In this document: positions 36,778-45,051 of the stretch, piece by piece
Position numbering within the stretch: the first letter of the stretch is position 1
Layout: the number at the start of each line of letters is the position of its first letter
Assembly: GCA_018661145.1 (NCBI GenBank)
Contig: JABJIU010000012.1
Span: 1-64,000 of the forward strand
DNA from: Pseudomonadota bacterium
GTDB lineage: Bacteria; Pseudomonadota; Gammaproteobacteria; Arenicellales; UBA868
DNA: 64,000 nt
Direction: 5' to 3'
The notes under the pieces: generated by a model
Database searches by the model: none
What the model was told of the DNA's origin: nothing
The model's input: the letters and a program-made list of their open reading frames with translations, nothing else
Position numbers and translations under genes: made by a program

Positions 36778-37653
36778 ATGAAATCTGTTGAACGGATAGA
36801 CACCCGTGCGCTTACCCCACAAACATTTGCAAGCAGATACTGCTCTGGGGAAGGACAGCCGGTCGTGCTCACCGGCGCATTTAAAGGGCTGCCAACATGC
36901 TCACCCGAGTGGCTTGTCGATCTTCTCCCCGACGCTCCGTTTCCCGCCCGACTTTACGGGAAAGACCACTTCCGCCAGGCCAAGTCCACTTGGACGACCT
37001 ATGCAGACACCCTCCAACTGACGCCATCTACCTATGCGCAGATGCTTGCGGATCGCTCCGCACATGACCAGAACGTTTACATGGCTCAGGTCCCAGTCAG
37101 AGATACGGCCCTGGCGGATATCATTCGGCCCTACGTTGATGTGATGGGCGGTCACACGGGCTTGAAAGCCGCCATCGACCTCAATCTTTGGTGGGGGCCT
37201 GGTGGCCATACCGAGCCACTTCACTTCGACTCCGGGGATGGCACGCTGGTCCAGTTGCACGGTAAGAAGAGAGCCGTGCTATTTCCTCCCTCCCAGTCAA
37301 AAAACCTGTACCCGTTTCCCATCCGCCGAAAAGGGATCGCCCCCTGGTTTAGTCAGGTTTACATAGAAAACCCAGACTTCAAACGGTTTCCAAATTTGGC
37401 CACCGCATTGCCCGAACGAATGGAAGTAACACTGGCACCCGGAGAGGTGCTCTTCATCCCGGCAAACTGGTGGCATGAAAACAGTTCGCTTTCCGACGAC
37501 TATAGTTGTTCGATCAACCGCTTCTGGAAGGTTTCGCAACTCTCCAGGCTTTTCACGAATCGCATCACACCAGCGATCTACGGCCTCTCCATGATCGCGC
37601 TGGCGATCGCCGGAAAAAAATACAGACCCCCAGCCGCCAATGAGACTTCATGA
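36778..37653 (+). CDS. JmjC/cupin-8-like Fe(II)/2OG oxygenase 1
   Basis: A 291-residue cupin-like protein of the JmjC/FIH-like group. The iron triad is visible as H149 and D151 (PLHFDSGDG) and H233 (ANWWHENS), and the following HGKKR lysine is placed to bind 2-oxoglutarate. Such enzymes hydroxylate amino-acid side chains of proteins or, in biosynthetic clusters, carrier-bound or peptide residues. With two Gln modules and carbamoyltransferases nearby, beta-hydroxylation of a residue followed by O-carbamoylation is a reasonable hypothesis, but the substrate is not shown by the sequence. It starts at ATG 36778 after a 250-base gap following the oxygenase pseudogene, with no strong ribosome site, and overlaps the next gene by four bases. 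Confidence 0.85.
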   Translation: MKSVERIDTRALTPQTFASRYCSGEGQPVVLTGAFKGLPTCSPEWLVDLLPDAPFPARLYGKDHFRQAKSTWTTYADTLQLTPSTYAQMLADRSAHDQNVYMAQVPVRDTALADIIRPYVDVMGGHTGLKAAIDLNLWWGPGGHTEPLHFDSGDGTLVQLHGKKRAVLFPPSQSKNLYPFPIRRKGIAPWFSQVYIENPDFKRFPNLATALPERMEVTLAPGEVLFIPANWWHENSSLSDDYSCSINRFWKVSQLSRLFTNRITPAIYGLSMIALAIAGKKYRPPAANETS

Positions 37654-38543
37654 GCATTTCGGAAGATGCAATAGAGCGCCTGGATGAGTTTCCTGAGCAG
37701 TTCACGGAGCTGCACCGCGACACGAAAATGCCCGTCATTATCTTGGGCGCCGCGGCCAACTGGCCTGCCTCTCGTTGGACGCCAGCGACGCTCGCAGCGG
37801 AATTCGGAAACCAGGAAACATCAGCCACCATCCAGTTACCCGAATCAGGTGTTGTATACTTGGAGACCGAGAAGGCGCACCGACGCACCCTCAAGCTGAG
37901 TGAGTTCACTGAACTCATGGGGTCCGGCGCTCCTTGTTACATCGATCAGGCCGACCTCAGCATGTTCCCGGGCCTCGCCGACGCCTGCCTAATTGATACC
38001 CTGATTCCGCAGGGGCGTCGCTTCGTCAATCTATGGATGGGAGCGCGGACCCGCTCTGGCCTGCATTACGACCCGATGGACAATTTTCTCGTGCAAATTT
38101 ACGGGAAAAAAAAGGTATTTCTTGCAGCACCCGCAGAGCGCACTCGGCTCTACCCATTCGCCGACAATATCAGCAAGAGCCGCGTTGATCCGGAACACCC
38201 CGATGTCCGACGTTATCCGCGTGCAGCAAAAGTTATTTTTCTGCACGGGACCCTCAACCCCGGGGATCTGTTGTATATTCCAAGGGGGTGGTGGCACCAT
38301 CTTTGCGCCCCCGTGCAATCCATCTCCGTCAATCTCTGGCATGAACCGACGCTTGCCATGCGGGATGAGTTTGCCGCGATCCTCGCGCTCGGGCCGGCCG
38401 GCTGGGCAACGGTAGTGAAAGATTTCACCTGGCATGGTTTGTTGCGGCAACCATACGAACGGCGGCTGTATAGTCCGCCACCCACCGGAAAACAGCTATT
38501 CGACCTATTCGCCATGACAGTTACTGGGTCAGCAAAGCGATGA
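37650..38543 (+). CDS. JmjC/cupin-8-like Fe(II)/2OG oxygenase 2
   Basis: A 297-residue paralogue of the preceding gene with the same fold signature but low identity. The predicted iron ligands are H139 and D141 (GLHYDPMDN) and H216 (RGWWHHL), with YGKKKVF as the 2OG-binding strand. It opens with a JmjC-typical stretch (MPVIILGAAANWPA). ATG 37650 overlaps the previous stop (ATGA), and its own end overlaps the carbamoyltransferase start by four bases, so the three proteins should be made together. The divergence of the two copies suggests different residues or positions as substrates rather than a recent duplication; this is inference. Confidence 0.85.
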   Translation: MSISEDAIERLDEFPEQFTELHRDTKMPVIILGAAANWPASRWTPATLAAEFGNQETSATIQLPESGVVYLETEKAHRRTLKLSEFTELMGSGAPCYIDQADLSMFPGLADACLIDTLIPQGRRFVNLWMGARTRSGLHYDPMDNFLVQIYGKKKVFLAAPAERTRLYPFADNISKSRVDPEHPDVRRYPRAAKVIFLHGTLNPGDLLYIPRGWWHHLCAPVQSISVNLWHEPTLAMRDEFAAILALGPAGWATVVKDFTWHGLLRQPYERRLYSPPPTGKQLFDLFAMTVTGSAKR

Positions 38544-40543
38544 TGATCATTGGCCTTTCGGGCGGTTTCGACCCTAGCTGGCGCCTCAGCTACGACCTTT
38601 CAAACGACTACTTTCATGACTCCGCGGCACTGTTGCTGGAAAACGGAAATGTGGTCGCCGCAGTAGAGCAGGAACGCCTTAATCGGATAAAACATACTAA
38701 CCGTAGCGCCATCCCCGCAATCCGCGCATGCTTGGATGCCCATGGCGCCACCATTGAAGACATCGACAGCTTCGCGTACTACGCTACCGAGGCTAACGTC
38801 GATCAGGTCCTCTATTCGTACCACACTCGAATGGGCGTGGGCCCCGAGCGGGTGGGGATTCGAGCCCTTCTCCAAAAATTACTGGAAGAAGAATTCGATT
38901 GCACCATCCCTGCCGAAAAGTTCCATTTTTCTGACCACCACATGTGCCATGCGTTGGGGGCGTACGTCCACTCGGGATTTTCTGATGGACTTGTGATCAC
39001 GCTTGATGGGGCAGGTGAAGGAAACTCAAGTCTAGTTTTACGCGCTCGGGGAACAGACCTCGAACAACTCCGCTGGGTGCCTGATTCGAACTCTCTCGGA
39101 TACTTCTATCGTGAGGTAATCCGCTTCCTCGGTTACGACATGTTCGAGGAATACAAGGTGATGGGTCTCGCACCCTATGGGGACCCCAGCCGCCACCGCA
39201 GCTTATTCGAAACGCTATACGATTTGCTCCCTGAGGGAGAATACGTTGTCTATTTACATCGTATATCCGACCTACATTCACTGCTCGCGCCACGGAAGGC
39301 GGGAGAACCCTTCACCACCCTGCACAAAGACATTGCCGCGTCCTTACAGGAGGCCTTGGAGGTGTTGGTCTTTCACATGCTACGGCACTTCCGAAAAACC
39401 ACGGGCGAGACCCGTCTATGCCTGTCCGGCGGCGTGGCGCTCAACTCGAGCCTCAACGGCAAGATCTTGCTTTCCGGATTGTTCGATCAGGTGTTCGTAC
39501 ATCCAGCCTCCCACGATGCCGGCGGCGCCTTGGGCGCTGCAATAGACGCCCACCGAACGCTGTGCCCGAACATACCGGTGGGCAAGCTCGATCATCTGTT
39601 CCTTGGCAAGGACATTGGCGATATCCCGAGCGTTTGCGCGGGCATAGAACGGTGGAGATCGTTGGTCACGGTCGAGCATCTGGAGAATCCATGCGCAACT
39701 GCGGCGCAGATGCTAGCCAATGGCAAGGTCATAGGATGGGTGCAAGGACGCTCTGAGTTCGGTCCTCGCTCACTCGGAAACCGCAGCATTCTTGCCGATC
39801 CTCGCCCGGCCGAGAACATGACCCGCATCAACAAGATGATTAAAAAGCGTGAAGGCTACCGACCGTTCGCCCCCAGTGTTCTGGCACAGCATGTCGAAGA
39901 ATATTTCGACGTACCGCCCGGTGCCACAGAACTTCCCTACATGATCTGTGTAGTGCCCGTGCGGTCAGAAAAACGGGCGCTACTCGGAGCGGTGACACAT
40001 GTAGACGGTACCGCGCGCGTTCAGACGGTCACGTACTTGCAGAACAAACGCTACTTCAAACTCATCGAAGCTTTTGAAGAATGCACCGGCGTACCAGTCC
40101 TGCTCAATACCTCGTTCAACAACAATGCCGAGCCCATTGTCGACACGCTTGACGAAGCAATAGCATGCTATCTCACCACCGGCCTTGATGCTCTTTTTCT
40201 GGGAGACTTCCTGATAACACGTGCGAACGAGGACTGGACTGGCCTCTCAGAAATGGCCGTAGTCGTGCCAGACACGGTCGCGGTTCAACACGTCGACAAG
40301 AGCACCGGCAAGAACAAACGCACACAGTCCCGAGAGCTAGTCACTCTAGCCAGCAATCGTCGCCGCCGGCAGGTGTCTGAAGAGACATGGAAACTCCTGC
40401 TGACGACCAGACAAAAGCGTACATTGGCAGACCTCATGGACGCTGCCGGTTTGGAGGCACAAGCCCGCGAAGCGGTACTAAGCGAGCTGCGAGAACTGTG
40501 GGGTGAACGCCTGATCCTCGTTCTGCCGATTGAGGCTAATTAG
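38540..40543 (+). CDS. O-carbamoyltransferase 1 (NodU/CmcH/NovN family)
   Basis: Carbamoyltransferase of 667 residues. The N-terminal Kae1-like domain shows YFHDSAALLLENG, VEQERLNRIKH and the metal-site DHHMCHALGAY; later come LSGGVALNSSLNGK, GRSEFGPRSLGNRSILADPR and NTSFNNNAEPIVDT, all typical of the family. These enzymes use carbamoyl phosphate and ATP to make carbamoyl-adenylate and transfer the carbamoyl group to a hydroxyl. Beyond the usual core, about 90 C-terminal residues end in LRELWGERLILVLPIEAN; a similarly patterned tail occurs in the second copy. Likely acceptors here are hydroxyls made by the neighbouring oxygenases, the KR domains, or Thr. ATG 38540 overlaps the upstream gene by four bases; the next NRPS starts five bases after its stop. 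Confidence 0.92.
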   Translation: MMIIGLSGGFDPSWRLSYDLSNDYFHDSAALLLENGNVVAAVEQERLNRIKHTNRSAIPAIRACLDAHGATIEDIDSFAYYATEANVDQVLYSYHTRMGVGPERVGIRALLQKLLEEEFDCTIPAEKFHFSDHHMCHALGAYVHSGFSDGLVITLDGAGEGNSSLVLRARGTDLEQLRWVPDSNSLGYFYREVIRFLGYDMFEEYKVMGLAPYGDPSRHRSLFETLYDLLPEGEYVVYLHRISDLHSLLAPRKAGEPFTTLHKDIAASLQEALEVLVFHMLRHFRKTTGETRLCLSGGVALNSSLNGKILLSGLFDQVFVHPASHDAGGALGAAIDAHRTLCPNIPVGKLDHLFLGKDIGDIPSVCAGIERWRSLVTVEHLENPCATAAQMLANGKVIGWVQGRSEFGPRSLGNRSILADPRPAENMTRINKMIKKREGYRPFAPSVLAQHVEEYFDVPPGATELPYMICVVPVRSEKRALLGAVTHVDGTARVQTVTYLQNKRYFKLIEAFEECTGVPVLLNTSFNNNAEPIVDTLDEAIACYLTTGLDALFLGDFLITRANEDWTGLSEMAVVVPDTVAVQHVDKSTGKNKRTQSRELVTLASNRRRRQVSEETWKLLLTTRQKRTLADLMDAAGLEAQAREAVLSELRELWGERLILVLPIEAN

Positions 40544-40548
40544 TCACT

Positions 40549-43500
40549 ATGGCTAGTTCGAAGATCAAGGTTCAGAACGTCTATCCGCTTACGCCTATGC
40601 AGGAGGGTATGCTTTTTCATGCGCTCCTAGAACCCGACTCTGCAGCCTATTTCGAGCAACTATCTTGGAGTGTGCGGGGAGAACTGGACGTTGCCGCGTT
40701 CGAGGCAAGCTGGAATACGCTAATCGAACGCCACGCAGTTCTACGCACTATGTTCGTGCACGAGGGGACCGATCGACCTGTGCAGGTCGTTCTCGAATCC
40801 CGCCCTATTTCGGTCCTGGAATTGGATCTTCGGGGACCAGGATGTGACGAACGTGCTGAGGAGTACCGGCTTGCAGATCGCGATCGACCATATGTACTAG
40901 CCCGTGATCCATTGCTGCGGGTCATGGTCTTGCGAGTTGCGGCGGACCGTTTCGAGATCGTGTGGAGCCACCATCACATCATTCTTGATGGATGGTCCAT
41001 TGGCTTGCTGATAGCCGAACTACTTGAGATCTACATAGCACTCAGGGCGAATGTCATTCCGAAGCTAGCCACAACGCCGTCGTTCGCCACATTCGTCAAG
41101 TGGTTACAAGCCCAAGACCGAGACGACGCGCTAGATTACTGGGCGCGCCGTCTTCAGGACTGCGAAGAACCAACTGGCATTAACCATACACGACGAACGG
41201 ATGCTGTCCTTGGCGGCGCACGCGAGACCATCCACTTCGAACTCGGCGTCGCCACTACAGAAGGACTCAAAGCTCTGGCCTCAGGCCGGGAATCCACGCT
41301 TGCCATGATCTTGCAGGCTATATGGGCTTTGCTGCTCAGCCGCTATACAGATCGAGGAGACGTCGTGTTCGGGTCCGTCGTCTCCGGTCGCCCTCCTGAG
41401 ATACCCGGCGTCGAAGGCATCGTTGGGAACTTCATCAACACCATCCCTATCCGGGTCCGATTGGACGAGGGAGGGACCTTCAATGAGCTGCTGGCACGGA
41501 TGCAGCTAGATGCCGCCTACGCCAATGCATTTGAGCACTTGGCACTCAGCGAGATATTGGCTCAGACCCGGCTCGGGGATGCGCTCTTCGGTACCCTTGT
41601 CTCGTTCGCCAACTACCCGGTGGACCCTAAGCTGACCGGTGAAGCCGGGTGGTCGGGTGTGGGATTCGGCGTGGACGCTGCGCGCCACGTAGAACAGACC
41701 CACTACGATGTCGATGTGCAATTCATACCTACCCCAGAACTGCAGGTGCGCATTAGCTATGCCCGTCAGTTCCATTGTGCGGCGCAGATGGAGGAGATCG
41801 AGGGGCATTTTGTCGCTGTGGCAGAGGCAATCCTCGCAGATCCGGATACGCTTCTGGATGACATTGATCTGCTGAGTGTTGACGAACATTTGGCTTTGAC
41901 TAGCGGCATTGGTTCAGACGAGCCCCCCAACAGCGCAGATACCCTAACCACCGCGTTTGAACAACAGGCAGCACGGACCCCCAGGGTGATGGCCGTGGAG
42001 GCAGAGGATGCTCGTCTTACCTATGCCGAACTGGACCGTCGCGCTAACCAACTCGCTCTAGCGATCGCGAGCGCCACCCGAATCGAAACGGATACGACAA
42101 TCGCCGTCTTCGTTGAGCGCACGACTGACCTGCCTGTTGCCCTACTGGCGGTGCTCAAATCAGGTGCCGCGTATGTGCCAATTGATCCGTCGCTACCCCT
42201 TGAGCGAGCAAAACAAATTATCTCTGACGCGAATTGCAGCGCTATCGTTGCATCGCACAGCACTGCCGCAGACTGCAAGGCTATATCGCTCGTTCCCATT
42301 GTGGAAGTGGGCGGGTATTCGACTATGTCAACGCTTTTCGAATCCGCCCGGGTACATCCCACCGACCTAGCATATATAATTTATACCTCCGGCTCCACGG
42401 GACAACCTAAGGGAGCAATGATAGAGCACCGGTCGGTCCTCAATCTTGTTCATGGGTTAAATTTGAAAGTGTATAGAGGCCATAAAGAGGTTGCTCTGCG
42501 CATCGCACTGCTCGCCTCCTACGCTTTCGATGCTTCGGTGCAGCAGATCTTCCCGGCACTCCTGCTTGGTCATACGTTAGTTATCGTGGATGAGGAGACG
42601 AAGCAGGACGGCGCTCGACTTAATCGCTTCCTGGCGAAACGTGAGATAGATCTGTTCGATGCCACGCCGACCCTGCTTCGGGTCATGGTGCATTCGGACG
42701 GTTTCGCCGCAGTGCAGCGAAACGTCCTCCATGCGCTGGTCGGTGGTGAACCCTTGTCTTGGGACCTTACCGCCAAAGCGACAAGTGCCGGCGGCATGCG
42801 TATCAGCAATTTGTACGGTCCGACCGAGTGCTGCGTCGATGCGTCCATTCAATTCGCACTGACTGACCCTGCCTGTGCAGCGTCCACCGTGCCTGTGGGC
42901 CACTCAATGCCCAATGTCCACCTCTTTGTGGTTGGGCGAACCGGTCACCTTGCGCCCATGGGCGCACCTGGCGAAATTTGCATTGCAGGCATCGGGGTCG
43001 GTCGAGGCTATATCAACGACCCACAACTAACGGCTCGTAGGTTCGTTCGGCTGGCGTCGCTTGGTGGCATTCGTCATTACCGAACCTCGGACTACGGACG
43101 AAGGCTCGCGAACGGAACGATTGAACTCCTCGGCCGTACCGACGGCCAAATCAAAGTACGCGGCTATCGTATTGAGCTGGGGGACGTCGAACACCACCTC
43201 GTTACACACCCGTGCGTTGAGCAGGCTGGCGCGTATGTGGCGAGTTCGAGCACCGGCGATGAACTCCGTGCCGCGCTGGTTACCAATGCACGAGTTGATG
43301 CGGATGAGCTGCGGATCCATCTTGGCCGTAGCCTTCCCGAATACATGATCCCTATCCGCATCGTGGTCGTCGACCAACTGCCACGCACCAGCGCCGGCAA
43401 GCTTGACCGGAAACACCTTGCCGTCGCGGAACCAGGCACCAGATTGGAGCTGGGCACGGCCCACGCCCCGCCGCAAAACGATGTCGAGCGTCAACTCGTC

Positions 43501-45051
43501 GAAATATGGCAAGCCGTATTGGAAGTCCCCAGTGTCGGCATTGACGATAACTATTTCTCGTTAGGAGGCGATTCTATAAAAGCCATCCAGATCCTATCGA
43601 GAACTCTCCGCCAGGGATTGCACATAGAGATGCAAGACCTGATGCATCACCGTACCATCCGGCACCTTGCCCCACTCGTAACGCTAAGCGAACCTGTTGC
43701 GCCAGCCGTCAGCGACGCTCAGTCCGCAGGTCACCTCAAGCTTAGTGCCGCCCAAGCCCGATTTTTTACTGAGCATCTGGTGGTGCCTGGCAAGTTTCAT
43801 CACGCAGTTTTGTTCGAAGTCAGGATAGCGATTGATGCCAAAACCCTGGGCGCTGCCTTTGCTGCGGTACGTGACAGACACGAAGGTTTGCGAACCACCT
43901 TTTCTCCGGGGCCAATGGTTGCTCCGCCTGGCGCACCGGCGCCATATGTCAGGGAAGTGACAGACCTTTCGGCAGTGCTCCCGGAAATGATGGCACCTTT
44001 TGACCTAGCAGCCGGCGAATTGTTTCGGTTGGCCATCATCCGGTCAGGAGAAAGCGCCCGACTACTCATCGTGGTCCACCATTTGTGCATCGACGGGGTC
44101 TCTTGGCGCGTTCTGGCAGAGGAGCTCGGCATACTGCTGTCAGCAGCAGTGACCGGGACGACACCATCGCTTCCACACCCGTCTGATGGCTTGACGGATA
44201 TAGCAAACCACTTGGCCAGTCATGCCCAATCGGCGGCGGTGCATGGAGAGTTGGCGTACTGGCAATCGATCGAGGCACGGTGTGGCTCGTTGGTGGAATT
44301 TCCACGGCACAAACCGTCCCTGTATCGCGACAGGAAGACGCTAACATTGGTGCTGGACGCGGCTGCCACCAGCGTTGTTCTGACAACGGCAAACGACGCT
44401 TACGGCACCAGCCCGGAGGATTTGCTTCTCACGGCTCTTGCACGTGCGTTCCACTCGGAAGTGGAGGCGATGTCCACCGGCATCTTGCTCGAGTCACACG
44501 GCCGCTACCCGATGGTTAGCGGAGCCGATGCCAGCCGCACCATCGGCTGGCTCACCAGTCTGTTCCCATTCGTGTTGTCTGTGGACCCGCAGCGCCAAGT
44601 CGGTTTTCAGCTGAAGTCCGTTAAGGAAGCGATCCGCGCAGTGCCTAGTCACGGCATTGGTTATGGACTGCTGCGCTATCTAGAAAACGCGCAACTGGAG
44701 GCAAGGCCTCAGGTGAGTTTTAACTACCTCGGCCAGCTAGATGCAGGGCATTCCGACGCGCCCCTGCGGTTTTTGCCGGACGTCCTCTACGGCAACGTCA
44801 GCCCTGATGCCGAGACACTCGCGGAACTCGAGGTGAGTGCCTACGCACTTGCGGGGCAATTGCGCTTGACGCTGGCATTCAGTGAACAGCGGTTCGAATC
44901 CGTTATGGCAAGTGCGTTGCTCGATGTCTGGAGAAATCAGCTGATGGTCATTGTGGAGCACTGCTCCGACAGGACTCACATTGAGCTGACCCCTGCAGAT
45001 CTCTCATACTCCGACATCACGATTGACGAACTCGAAGACATCTTCAAGTGA
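40549..45051 (+). CDS. NRPS module C-A(Gln)-PCP-E
   Basis: Single-module NRPS of 1500 residues. It has no TubC domain and begins directly with VYPLTPMQEGMLFH, which is both the entry motif of a C domain that accepts a D-configured donor and an acceptor COM motif, matching the E-ended upstream protein at 30162-34967. C about 1-440 (HHIILDG, H142/H143); A about 455-960 with TSGSTGQPKG and the code DAQDLGLVDK, identical to the first Gln module; PCP S1009 in GGDSIKAIQ; E about 1050-1495 (HHLCIDGVSW, H1177/H1178; ESHGRYP). It should add a second D-Gln. The C-terminal TPADLSYSDITIDELEDIF resembles a donor COM helix for the next protein, whose GTG start overlaps this stop by four bases. Confidence 0.96.
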   Translation: MASSKIKVQNVYPLTPMQEGMLFHALLEPDSAAYFEQLSWSVRGELDVAAFEASWNTLIERHAVLRTMFVHEGTDRPVQVVLESRPISVLELDLRGPGCDERAEEYRLADRDRPYVLARDPLLRVMVLRVAADRFEIVWSHHHIILDGWSIGLLIAELLEIYIALRANVIPKLATTPSFATFVKWLQAQDRDDALDYWARRLQDCEEPTGINHTRRTDAVLGGARETIHFELGVATTEGLKALASGRESTLAMILQAIWALLLSRYTDRGDVVFGSVVSGRPPEIPGVEGIVGNFINTIPIRVRLDEGGTFNELLARMQLDAAYANAFEHLALSEILAQTRLGDALFGTLVSFANYPVDPKLTGEAGWSGVGFGVDAARHVEQTHYDVDVQFIPTPELQVRISYARQFHCAAQMEEIEGHFVAVAEAILADPDTLLDDIDLLSVDEHLALTSGIGSDEPPNSADTLTTAFEQQAARTPRVMAVEAEDARLTYAELDRRANQLALAIASATRIETDTTIAVFVERTTDLPVALLAVLKSGAAYVPIDPSLPLERAKQIISDANCSAIVASHSTAADCKAISLVPIVEVGGYSTMSTLFESARVHPTDLAYIIYTSGSTGQPKGAMIEHRSVLNLVHGLNLKVYRGHKEVALRIALLASYAFDASVQQIFPALLLGHTLVIVDEETKQDGARLNRFLAKREIDLFDATPTLLRVMVHSDGFAAVQRNVLHALVGGEPLSWDLTAKATSAGGMRISNLYGPTECCVDASIQFALTDPACAASTVPVGHSMPNVHLFVVGRTGHLAPMGAPGEICIAGIGVGRGYINDPQLTARRFVRLASLGGIRHYRTSDYGRRLANGTIELLGRTDGQIKVRGYRIELGDVEHHLVTHPCVEQAGAYVASSSTGDELRAALVTNARVDADELRIHLGRSLPEYMIPIRIVVVDQLPRTSAGKLDRKHLAVAEPGTRLELGTAHAPPQNDVERQLVEIWQAVLEVPSVGIDDNYFSLGGDSIKAIQILSRTLRQGLHIEMQDLMHHRTIRHLAPLVTLSEPVAPAVSDAQSAGHLKLSAAQARFFTEHLVVPGKFHHAVLFEVRIAIDAKTLGAAFAAVRDRHEGLRTTFSPGPMVAPPGAPAPYVREVTDLSAVLPEMMAPFDLAAGELFRLAIIRSGESARLLIVVHHLCIDGVSWRVLAEELGILLSAAVTGTTPSLPHPSDGLTDIANHLASHAQSAAVHGELAYWQSIEARCGSLVEFPRHKPSLYRDRKTLTLVLDAAATSVVLTTANDAYGTSPEDLLLTALARAFHSEVEAMSTGILLESHGRYPMVSGADASRTIGWLTSLFPFVLSVDPQRQVGFQLKSVKEAIRAVPSHGIGYGLLRYLENAQLEARPQVSFNYLGQLDAGHSDAPLRFLPDVLYGNVSPDAETLAELEVSAYALAGQLRLTLAFSEQRFESVMASALLDVWRNQLMVIVEHCSDRTHIELTPADLSYSDITIDELEDIFK

